From Armatimonadota bacterium (GTDB lineage: Bacteria; Armatimonadota; Fimbriimonadia; Fimbriimonadales; Fimbriimonadaceae): a stretch of 8,803 bases of DNA. Positions 1-5,995 of the stretch are shown in pieces. A model generated the notes under the pieces. The model had not been told where the DNA came from. It did no database searches and saw only the letters and a list, made by a program, of their open reading frames with translations. The translations under genes were made by a program, and so were the position numbers. Positions within the stretch are counted from its first letter, which is position 1. Each line of letters starts with the position of its first letter. The stretch spans positions 1 through 8,803 of the forward strand of contig JAFAFM010000091.1 in NCBI GenBank assembly GCA_023423495.1, written 5' to 3'.

Positions 1-108
1 GCTACCAGTTGTGGTGCCAGTGGTAGTTCCCGTGGTGTTACCCGTCGTGGTTCCAGTGGTTGCGCCGGTGGTTCCACCACCAGTTCCGCCGCCGCCTCCG
101 GTCGATCC
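1..108 (-). repeat. Gly/Thr-rich low-complexity coding repeat
   Basis: The last visible codons of the CsgG-like gene encode a run of glycines followed by repeated TTG and TTTG units. At DNA level this is a degenerate ACC-ACN-GGN triplet pattern. It looks like a flexible linker or tail after the FN3-like domain and may continue beyond the left edge, so the tail length is unknown. Confidence 0.8.
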
Positions 109-1428
109 TCCAGGAAGATCCAAGCTGCTGAGTCGGTAAACCAGTTCGACTCGATACAGATGTGCTCGTCCAGGGGTCGGACCAGGAATTGCGGTCGCGG
201 TCGTGTCCGGGGATGATCCGAACTGACAAGTGGTGCCCCCAATCTGGCCACCGAAGTCACCCCAGGTGACATCTCGGGGAGCAGTGGTGTCATAGGCGAA
301 GGTTGTTCCGCCAGGCGCCGTGAGTACCGGCGAACCGGGAACGTCGTCTCGCCAGATCTGCCATCGGAATCGATTGGCATTACCCTTGGAGAAGATGTTC
401 GGGCTCCAGGAAATCTTAACCGCCGGTTGACCAGAGTTGTCGGGGAACAACGTGGCCTCGGTGGTCACGGTATCCGTGGCCGACTGGCTACTGGAGTTTC
501 CTTGAGTCATGAACAACAGACCCAGGCCAAGAATCAAGGCGATCGAGATCAGACCCGAATTGTTTCCACGGCTTCGTGGTCGCTCCAACTTGGGGGCGCC
601 GCTCGGCGTGATGCCTTTAATGTTCTCAGGCTCGAAGATCGCGCGGACCTTGTCGCCAGGGCGGATGCCCTTCCAGATCCTGCTGGCCTTAAGGAATGCC
701 TGATCGGGCTCCACGTCGGAAACGGTTGCCGTGGCAACCTGCTCTCGTCCGCGGATAACGATGACTTCTTGACCACGCTTGAATCCAGTTCGGCTTCCTT
801 GGTTAATTAGAGCCTCATCGGTGCCTCGAGTGTTCAAGACCGTAGCGGTGGGTAGGGTGCGCGCATTGATATCAGCAACTGCACGATTGGCAGCTGTTCC
901 GATGGCTTCGTTGATCAGGGTTTCGTCTGAAACTTCGCCGGCACGAACCGTGGAGTTAGCCGTCAGACCCGCGCCATTTACGGCCAGACCCGATGCGGCA
1001 TCGATCACGATGACCTTCATCGCGACAGTTGCCTGCTTGCCACCGTTCACGTTTCGGATCATGTAGTCCACGACCTCTCCGCGAACGATCGAGGTCGCGC
1101 GGAGGTCTTGAGCCAACCGCAAAATACTCGTCGTGTCGGTCACTGGCGACTGTAGCGACAAAGTTTCCAAGGAGCGCTTGATAGTCTCCTGGGGAACGAC
1201 ATCGTACTTACCGGTCTTCGCCAGTTCGCTCGAAACCGCTTCGGCTGCAGCTACACCATAGTTGCCGCCCTTACTGTTGACAAATTCGACAACCGCCCAC
1301 ACGGGCAGCGATTGAAGCTGAGCGTAGGCTTTGCCTACGAACATCAGAGATAGGGATGGCAACACCAGCGACAACACCAGAAGGTGGGCGATGAGCTGCC
1401 CCGAAAACGACTGTATGAACCGCCTCAC
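1..1428 (-). CDS. Exported CsgG/FlgT-like surface protein, 3' end beyond the left edge
   Basis: The frame is open from a GTG at 1428 to the window edge (476 codons, no stop). I chose this start because AAGGAGGA (1438-1445) lies 9 nt upstream and an in-frame TAA lies just before it at 1444-1446. Residues 1-36 form a signal peptide: an Arg pair, a Leu/Val-rich core, then AYA|Q, a likely signal peptidase I site. Residues about 38-190 (WAVVEFVN..., then SSELAKTGKYDVVP) look like the CsgG/TolB-N fold. Residues about 195-275 (NTRG, RGQEVIVIRG, PGDKVRAIF) resemble the SH3-like C-terminal domain of FlgT. A hydrophobic segment follows at about 291-308, then a fibronectin-III-like region (VKISWSP, YDTTAP, YRVELVYRL) at about 320-430 and a Gly/Thr-rich tail. 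CsgG relatives are envelope or secretion-linked proteins. The exact role here is unknown. The domain calls were made by eye. Confidence 0.8.
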   Translation of the reverse strand, partial: MRRFIQSFSGQLIAHLLVLSLVLPSLSLMFVGKAYAQLQSLPVWAVVEFVNSKGGNYGVAAAEAVSSELAKTGKYDVVPQETIKRSLETLSLQSPVTDTTSILRLAQDLRATSIVRGEVVDYMIRNVNGGKQATVAMKVIVIDAASGLAVNGAGLTANSTVRAGEVSDETLINEAIGTAANRAVADINARTLPTATVLNTRGTDEALINQGSRTGFKRGQEVIVIRGREQVATATVSDVEPDQAFLKASRIWKGIRPGDKVRAIFEPENIKGITPSGAPKLERPRSRGNNSGLISIALILGLGLLFMTQGNSSSQSATDTVTTEATLFPDNSGQPAVKISWSPNIFSKGNANRFRWQIWRDDVPGSPVLTAPGGTTFAYDTTAPRDVTWGDFGGQIGGTTCQFGSSPDTTATAIPGPTPGRAHLYRVELVYRLSSLDLPGGSTGGGGGTGGGTTGATTGTTTGNTTGTTTGTTTGS

Positions 1429-1620
1429 TATGACGAGTCCTCCTTACTCACAATCCTCTACAATTTTCCGGCCCAGGGTGCAGGACCGCACATGTTCCGG
1501 CCGAGCTTGCCGAACACTACCAATGCATGACGTTGCCGTCTGTTAGTTTCGTTCGCTCTATGCTCAATACCGAAATATGTATTGCCCCAGCCACAACCTT
1601 AGCCGCGGCAAGAACCGAAT
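1429..1620 (-). other. Structured 5' leader of the CsgG-like gene
   Basis: About 190 nt separate the predicted transcription start (near 1621) from the GTG at 1428. Several small hairpins can be drawn: CAATAC/GTATTG at 1565-1570 and 1579-1584; GACG-GCAA-CGTC with a GNRA tetraloop at 1529-1540; a 7-bp stem with one bulge at 1494-1515 (GTTC...GAAC ends); and GTGC/GCAC at 1478-1491. The leader ends in a strong Shine-Dalgarno at 1438-1445. It matches no riboswitch consensus I know. I see no gene and no tRNA in it. It could be a regulatory leader or just a long untranslated region. Confidence 0.4.
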
Positions 1621-1627
1621 CGGGTGG

Positions 1628-1656
1628 AGTATAGCACTAGAATTCGAGTCGGTCAA
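1628..1656 (-). promoter_or_regulatory. Sigma-70-type promoter of the CsgG-like gene
   Basis: On the minus strand TTGACC (1651-1656) and TATACT (1628-1633) are separated by exactly 17 nt. Both boxes are one base from consensus. The -35 box sits immediately after the coaE stop codon (1658-1660), so the CsgG-like gene is probably transcribed on its own. Transcription should begin near 1621. Confidence 0.75.
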
Positions 1657-1657
1657 C

Positions 1658-2203
1658 CTACTTCGCAAATTCGCGCTCTACCAACCTCCGGACATCAGAT
1701 ACGACGGTTGGTCGGGGCAAGTTCGTTCTAATGACTTCATCGGCAAACGCGCACTTGATTTCCGAGTCGAGTTGGCTCTCAATTTGGCGTTCAGCCAAGA
1801 CCTCATCTTGCACTCTTTCGATGAGGCGCCTCCGTTGCTCTTCTCGGCCGCATGTAACGACCCATACACGTTCAAATTCGCCCTGAATGCAAGCCTCCAG
1901 CAACAATGGAACTTCGACGAATCGTGCCGAATGTCTCTGGATCTCATCCATCACCAGCGGGTGAACGAGGCGGTTAATGCTTCTTCGGAGCGTTTCGTCT
2001 GTGAACACTGCCGCCCTGAACTCTGCCTTTGGGAGATTGGCAAACTTGGGTGCAAAATGCTCGATTTGAGCCCACACCGATTCCTTCTCCATAATCTGTT
2101 TGGCAATCTGGTCTGCCGAGGCAACCTCGTAGCCCATCGTTTGGATATGCGCAAGCACCGTGGACTTGCCTTCGGCGATTCCACCCGTGATTGCAATTTT
2201 CAT
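1658..2203 (-). CDS. coaE: Dephospho-CoA kinase
   Basis: Phosphorylates the 3'-hydroxyl of dephospho-CoA with ATP, the last step of coenzyme A synthesis, in the cytoplasm. The 181-residue product starts MKIAITGG and has the P-loop GGIAEGKS (7-14), SADQIA with the likely catalytic Asp31, HPLV (81-84), VPLLLE (98-103), the RL..R lid segment (126-130) and ADEVIRTN (154-161). All are in the expected order. The length is slightly below the usual 190-210. I took the ATG at 2203 because the P-loop then falls at its usual distance. An upstream in-frame TTG at 2248 lies inside a hairpin stem and would add 15 unrelated residues. No Shine-Dalgarno is visible before the ATG, and a TTTAAT hexamer 6 nt upstream suggests a leaderless transcript. 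It lies just downstream of rpsA. Confidence 0.93.
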   Translation of the reverse strand: MKIAITGGIAEGKSTVLAHIQTMGYEVASADQIAKQIMEKESVWAQIEHFAPKFANLPKAEFRAAVFTDETLRRSINRLVHPLVMDEIQRHSARFVEVPLLLEACIQGEFERVWVVTCGREEQRRRLIERVQDEVLAERQIESQLDSEIKCAFADEVIRTNLPRPTVVSDVRRLVEREFAK

Positions 2204-2209
2204 GAGTCC

Positions 2210-2215
2210 ATTAAA
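2210..2215 (-). promoter_or_regulatory. Possible -10 element for leaderless coaE transcript
   Basis: TTTAAT on the minus strand (one mismatch from TATAAT) ends 6 nt before the coaE ATG, so the start point would fall at or next to the A of ATG. No good -35 box lies 16-18 nt upstream, because that space is taken by the hairpin at 2220-2249. This is inference from spacing only. Confidence 0.35.
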
Positions 2216-2219
2216 GCAA

Positions 2220-2249
2220 ATTGCCGACCGCAATCCTGCGGTCGGCAAT
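2220..2249 (-). terminator. Rho-independent terminator after rpsA
   Basis: Perfect 13-bp inverted repeat (ATTGCCGACCGCA at 2220-2232, complementary arm at 2237-2249) with a 4-nt loop. On the minus strand it is followed by the T-rich tail TTTGCTTTAAT. It starts 23 nt after the rpsA stop codon, the normal place for an rpsA terminator, and ends only 16 nt before the coaE ATG. Confidence 0.75.
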
Positions 2250-2272
2250 ATTATCCATGCGGAAGCCAGTAA

Positions 2273-3979
2273 TTACTCGCTGGTCTCTTCTGCGGGCTTT
2301 GGCTCTTCTGGAGTCTCCTCCGCGTCCGCTTCGACATCGGTGGTCTCTTCGAGATCTTCGTCCTCTTCGCGTCCAAGGAAGCCCTTGAGCATGCCCAAGC
2401 GCTCTCCGATGGTCGCGCCGCCGGTAGCGAAGCCTCGGCGTCCGGCCACTTCCTCGAAGTCATCGAACTCGTCTCGTCCGCCACGACCGCCCTTCTTGCC
2501 CTTCTTACCAGGCTTACCGCGCTTGTCGCCGCCGCGGAAGTCGTCGCCTCCGCCGTACTCTGAACCGGAGTCGTAGGACGGAGCGCCTCGCTCCTCCTTC
2601 AGATTGCCGGTAGCGCGCATGCTGAGGACCATCCGTCGCTCATCCGGGCGCAGATCGATGATTTGCACCTCGACCTCCTGACCCTCTTCCACAGCGTCCT
2701 GTGGCCGCTTCAAGCGTCGATAGGACATCTCGCTCACGGGAAGGAACGCTTCTGCTCCTTCTGGAAGCTTTACAAACGCACCGCTTTGGACTAAGCGACC
2801 AACCGTGACGTTCATCTTTTGATTGATCGTGTAGTTCTGCTTGATCAGGTTCCACGGGTCGGGCAGCACTTGGCGGTGACCAAGCGAAATCTTGCCAGCA
2901 CCCTGGTCCAGACGAAGCACCATAACTTCAATCTTTTGACCTTCCTTGAACATTTCCTTCGGATGGTTGATTCGCATCCAACTCATTTCAGAAATGTGCA
3001 GGAGTCCGTCCACTCCACCAAGGTCGATGAATGCTCCGTAATCGGTGAGACGGCGAACCGTACCCTCTAGCCGGTCGCCAGGGCTGACCTGGGTGAAAAT
3101 ATCTTCCTTTGCTCGTGCGCGTCGCTGCTCTTCCGCCTCTCGGTTCGAAAGAACAACCTTCTTTCGATCTCGATCGATTTCGATCACCTTAAGCTGAAGG
3201 GGCTGGCCGACGTATTTCTCGATATTGCGGAGCTTGCCGCTGCCTACGTGAGTGGCGGGTACGAATCCACGAACGCCAACATCCACAACGAGGCCACCCT
3301 TGACTCGGTCCACAACCTGGGCGGTGATCATTTCTTGGCTTTTGAATGCCTGCTCGATCTTGTCCCAAATCTCTTCGAAGTCTGCGCGCTTCTTGGAGAC
3401 GATCGCGTTGCCTTCACCACCCTCTGGGCGGATAACGACAACGTTGATCTTATCGCCAACGCTGAAATGGTCATGTGCCGACTCGATGCTCTCGGTGGTG
3501 AGCTCATCGAGTGGAACGATTCCCTCGGATTTGGTTCCAAGGTCTACGAATACTCTGTCCCTGTCAACCTGAATGATGGTCGCTTCGACTCGATCGCCCT
3601 TCGACAACTTCTTGAATGAACCGTCCGTTTCAAATCCTTCGCCACCTTCCAGCGCGCTCATGTAGGATTCGAATAAGTCCTCATCGGACTTGGCCGCAGA
3701 CTTGGGCTTTTCAACTTCAGCCTGGGGAGTCTGCGGTGCGGGTTCGGGGGCAGGCTCGGACTTAGTTTCAGCTGGCTCCGGAGCAGCAGCAACAGGCTCT
3801 GCGGTTGCTACGGCGGTATCGGGAGCGTCGGCGGAAATAGCTTCCGATTCTGCGGGAGTTGTCGTTTGGTCGGATGGATTTGTATCCATTTGGGCGGGGT
3901 CGGACGCCGGAGCGGCCATTTCTGGCTTCTCCTGGGCTTCTTGCTCGCCCACTGGCGTCTGGTTATCGTCGATCATCAT
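2273..3979 (-). CDS. rpsA: 30S ribosomal protein S1, four S1 domains
   Basis: Binds mRNA on the 30S subunit and helps initiation. The 568-residue product has an acidic Pro/Ala/Glu-rich N-terminal extension (about 1-100) and then four OB-fold S1 repeats at about 125-197, 213-283, 299-371 and 384-456. The third carries the best S1 signature (DYGAFIDLGGVDGLLHISEM). The tail is unusual: a Gly/Lys/Arg-rich stretch at about 476-502 (RGGDKRGKPGKKGKKGGRGG), then a short conserved-looking block (GERLGMLKGFLG) and a Glu-rich end. E. coli S1 has six domains; four are usual in several other phyla. I chose the ATG at 3979 because the weak Shine-Dalgarno AAAGAG (3988-3993) lies 8 nt upstream. A second ATG follows at 3976, and a longer frame from a TTG at 4042 lacks support. 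Confidence 0.93.
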   Translation of the reverse strand: MMIDDNQTPVGEQEAQEKPEMAAPASDPAQMDTNPSDQTTTPAESEAISADAPDTAVATAEPVAAAPEPAETKSEPAPEPAPQTPQAEVEKPKSAAKSDEDLFESYMSALEGGEGFETDGSFKKLSKGDRVEATIIQVDRDRVFVDLGTKSEGIVPLDELTTESIESAHDHFSVGDKINVVVIRPEGGEGNAIVSKKRADFEEIWDKIEQAFKSQEMITAQVVDRVKGGLVVDVGVRGFVPATHVGSGKLRNIEKYVGQPLQLKVIEIDRDRKKVVLSNREAEEQRRARAKEDIFTQVSPGDRLEGTVRRLTDYGAFIDLGGVDGLLHISEMSWMRINHPKEMFKEGQKIEVMVLRLDQGAGKISLGHRQVLPDPWNLIKQNYTINQKMNVTVGRLVQSGAFVKLPEGAEAFLPVSEMSYRRLKRPQDAVEEGQEVEVQIIDLRPDERRMVLSMRATGNLKEERGAPSYDSGSEYGGGDDFRGGDKRGKPGKKGKKGGRGGRDEFDDFEEVAGRRGFATGGATIGERLGMLKGFLGREEDEDLEETTDVEADAEETPEEPKPAEETSE

Positions 3980-4098
3980 TTGCAATGCTCTTTCGTGGGG
4001 CTCCAATAAGATGGGGTTAATCCTACCTGATTTCAGCCGCAATCAGTACGTAACTGGCGGGTCAAACGATTCAGGGGTTTGTTCGGATTCTTGATATT

Positions 4099-5535
4099 TT
4101 AGCTCACATTCCAAGCCTTCAATGAGGCATAAAGATCCCGGTATTTCTTATAGGGCGTTTCATAATCGATCCCCGATGGCTCGAATCGCTGTTTAACTCT
4201 CACCACTTGTCGACAAGCCTCGGTTGTCGACGACCATATACCGACTCCAACCCCTGCCAAAATTGCCGCGCCAAATGCCGGTCCTTCGTCGCATTCCAAG
4301 GTGACGCAGGCAGTCTGGAAAACATCCGCCAGCATTTGGAGCCAAAACGGACTTCGAGCGCCGCCTCCCGTCACTCGCAGTTCGTCCGCAGATCCGCCCA
4401 ACTTCTGCAAACTCCTAAACCCGTCGAGGAGCCCGAAGGACATTCCCTCAAAAATCGACCGGGCAAAGTGAGTCCTCCCGTGCGACAATGTCGCGCCACT
4501 CCACGAAGCTCGGGCGTGCGGATCGTTGTGCGGGCTTCGCTCGCCGGTGAGGTACGGCAAGAAGGTCAGTCCTTCGCAGCCAACGGGTGAATCTGCTGCA
4601 ATCTGCGCGATTTCGTCATACGATGAATTTGTGAAGGCATCTCGATACCAGCGCAGGGAACCTGCACATGAGAGCATCACGCCCATCGCGTGCCACGCGC
4701 CGTTTGCGTGGCAAAAGGTATGAACCGCGCCGGCAGGGTCGTACTCGGGGGCTTCGAGAGAGGTGAACACCACGCCGCTCGTTCCCAAGCTGATACTCAC
4801 AATGCCAGTCTCGACCGCTCCAGTGCCGACGGCTCCCGCGGCTTGATCGCCCCCGCCACCCACAAGCGGAATGCCTTGGGCCAGATTTGCAGCTCCTGAT
4901 GTTCTGTCGACGACCTGGTGGGATTCAAAAACCGGTGGGAAGAGCTCGGCGTCCAAGTCGAGCGCTTCCATCATTCCCTCGGACCAGCGGCGACTTGGAA
5001 CATCCAAGATTCCGGTGCCGCTGGCATCACTGACTTCAGTGGCCATGGACGACCCGAGCTTCCAGCGAATGTAGTCCTTTGGCAGAAGCAGCCTAGAAAG
5101 CCTGTTGAAATTCTCGGGTTCGTTGTTTCGGAGCCAAAGAACCTTCGGAAGTTGGAAACCAGTTAATGGCGGATTACACGTGATCGAACGAACGCGGCTC
5201 TCGCCAACTACTTCGTCAATCTGCTTGCATTCCTGAACTGTCCGCTGATCATTCCAAAGAATGGCTGGCCGGATCACTTCCCCGGCTTCGTCCAAAAACA
5301 CAGATCCGTGCATCTGACCCGTCAGCCCGATGGCATCCAGATTGGACTCGCCCATTACATCTATGCACTGCTGGACACCACCCCACCAATCTTCCGGATT
5401 TTGTTCCGACCACATTGGCTGGGGGGTCGATAGGGGATATTCAGCCGACGCGCTCTTATGGATCGCACCGGTCTCGTCAATGAGAACTGCTTTACATCCG
5501 GAAGTTCCGACGTCAATCCCCAGCAGCTTTGCCAT
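4099..5535 (-). CDS. xylB: Xylulokinase, FGGY family
   Basis: Phosphorylates D-xylulose to D-xylulose 5-phosphate with ATP, feeding xylose into the pentose phosphate pathway. The 478 residues are close to E. coli XylB (484) and follow it in order: N-terminal phosphate-binding GIDVGTSGCK (6-15), PMWSEQNPEDWW (40-51), GQMHG (73-77), ILWNDQRT (92-99), LLPKDYIR (150-157), GGGGDQAAGAVG (226-237) with likely catalytic base Asp230, LGTSG (250-254), FLPYLTGERSPHNDP (325-339) and the nucleotide-binding TGGGARSPFW (389-398). WSEQ.PE.WW, GQMHG and the SPHNDP region favour xylulose over glycerol as substrate. xylA and a xylose transporter are not in the window. The start is the ATG at 5535. No Shine-Dalgarno precedes it, but TATAGT lies 7 nt upstream, suggesting a leaderless mRNA. 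Confidence 0.93.
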   Translation of the reverse strand: MAKLLGIDVGTSGCKAVLIDETGAIHKSASAEYPLSTPQPMWSEQNPEDWWGGVQQCIDVMGESNLDAIGLTGQMHGSVFLDEAGEVIRPAILWNDQRTVQECKQIDEVVGESRVRSITCNPPLTGFQLPKVLWLRNNEPENFNRLSRLLLPKDYIRWKLGSSMATEVSDASGTGILDVPSRRWSEGMMEALDLDAELFPPVFESHQVVDRTSGAANLAQGIPLVGGGGDQAAGAVGTGAVETGIVSISLGTSGVVFTSLEAPEYDPAGAVHTFCHANGAWHAMGVMLSCAGSLRWYRDAFTNSSYDEIAQIAADSPVGCEGLTFLPYLTGERSPHNDPHARASWSGATLSHGRTHFARSIFEGMSFGLLDGFRSLQKLGGSADELRVTGGGARSPFWLQMLADVFQTACVTLECDEGPAFGAAILAGVGVGIWSSTTEACRQVVRVKQRFEPSGIDYETPYKKYRDLYASLKAWNVS

Positions 5536-5542
5536 GAGTGTG

Positions 5543-5548
5543 ACTATA
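5543..5548 (-). promoter_or_regulatory. Possible -10 element for leaderless xylB transcript
   Basis: TATAGT on the minus strand (one base from TATAAT) ends 7 nt before the xylB ATG, so transcription would start at or beside the ATG. This spacing is the known pattern for leaderless genes in Deinococcus and actinobacteria. There is no clear -35 box; that region is the hairpin stem at 5553-5596. Confidence 0.45.
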
Positions 5549-5552
5549 GAAC

Positions 5553-5596
5553 AACAACTGGCCCGCCAGCGAAATTTCGCCAGCGGGCCAGTTGTT
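5553..5596 (-). terminator. Terminator-like hairpin between YHS gene and xylB
   Basis: A perfect 14-bp inverted repeat (AACAACTGGCCCGC at 5553-5566, its complement at 5583-5596) encloses a small internal loop and an inner palindrome, GCGAAATTTCGC. On the minus strand it begins 12 nt after the YHS stop codon and is followed by TGTTCTATAG, a moderately T-rich tail. It most likely ends the YHS transcript. It finishes 17 nt before the xylB ATG. Confidence 0.7.
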
Positions 5597-5608
5597 CAAC
5601 TTGTCGGA

Positions 5609-5896
5609 CTAAGCCTTCTTTGGCGTCGGGATGCTCATGTCCTTCTTGACATCCTTCTTCGCATACTTGGCAGGATCCGCCTTGAATGCGCCAGGGCAGC
5701 CTGCACAGCAGAAGAAGTAGCGTCGGCCCTTGTAGTCGGCGAACATCTTGCCCTTGGTGGCGTCCGCAATCTTCACCTTGTGGCTCGGCATTACGATGCA
5801 TGGGACCTCTTTGGGTGCGGGAGCCGGCTTCTTAGCCTGAGCAAATGCACCAACAGACAGTGCGCCGACCATGAGGATGAGTGCAAACTTATTCAT
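5609..5896 (-). CDS. Small secreted YHS-domain (metal-binding) protein
   Basis: A 95-residue protein with a clear signal peptide (Lys3, hydrophobic core 4-17, AFA|Q cleavage near 19/20) and a short Lys/Pro-rich linker. A YHS-type domain follows: CIVM (33-36), DYKGRRYFFCCAGC (54-67), FKADPAKYAKK (71-81). YHS domains are short Cys-containing modules often linked to copper or other heavy metals. Cys33, Cys63, Cys64, Cys67 and His39 are the candidate ligands. The C-terminus is Lys-rich. The protein should act outside the cytoplasmic membrane. The start is the ATG at 5896, with AGGAGA (5908-5913) 11 nt upstream. No metal transporter or chaperone is adjacent, so the cargo and partner are unknown. 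Confidence 0.85.
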   Translation of the reverse strand: MNKFALILMVGALSVGAFAQAKKPAPAPKEVPCIVMPSHKVKIADATKGKMFADYKGRRYFFCCAGCPGAFKADPAKYAKKDVKKDMSIPTPKKA

Positions 5897-5916
5897 GTTT
5901 TTGAAAATCTCCTAGT

Positions 5917-5929
5917 TGCCTTGTAGGCA
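5917..5929. repeat. Short inverted repeat in divergent intergenic region
   Basis: TGCCT-TGT-AGGCA has perfect 5-bp arms with a 3-base centre. It lies just upstream of the Shine-Dalgarno of the YHS gene, in the presumed leader of that gene. It could be a small operator or chance. Confidence 0.3.
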
Positions 5930-5957
5930 TTCAACATACCTAAAAACGTCGCAATCG

Positions 5958-5972
5958 CCCGGAAGTTCCGGG
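5958..5972. promoter_or_regulatory. Possible operator: 15-bp palindrome between divergent genes
   Basis: CCCGGAAGTTCCGGG has perfect 7-bp arms around one central base. It sits 24 nt before the phosphatase start codon and 62 nt before the YHS start, where a dimeric regulator could act on both. A one-base centre suits a protein site better than a hairpin. No clear -35/-10 pair was found on either strand here. Confidence 0.35.
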
Positions 5973-5995
5973 GGAATCAATCTTTTCCCGATTCA

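Noticed and set aside
427..1066. Plus-strand frames opposite the CsgG-like gene
   Set aside because: The minus-strand frame is continuous for 476 codons with signal peptide, promoter and Shine-Dalgarno; the plus frames are shadows.
2204..2248. Longer coaE start at the TTG at 2248
   Set aside because: It lies in the hairpin stem and adds 15 residues before the normal kinase N-terminus.
1577..2272. 231-codon plus-strand open frame opposite coaE
   Set aside because: It is antisense to a clear coaE with all kinase motifs, shows no domain pattern and has no ribosome binding site. It is a shadow frame.
3690..4094. Ala/Gly/Ser-rich plus-strand frame opposite the start of rpsA
   Set aside because: Its low complexity simply mirrors the Pro/Ala/Glu-rich N-terminal extension of S1 on the other strand.
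3980..4098. Promoter for rpsA
   Set aside because: TTGACC and TAGGAT hexamers occur on the minus strand, but their spacing does not fit any normal promoter, so no site is called.
5330..5926. 198-codon plus-strand open frame across the xylB start and the YHS gene
   Set aside because: It runs antisense through two well-supported genes and the hairpin between them, and its composition shows no family pattern.
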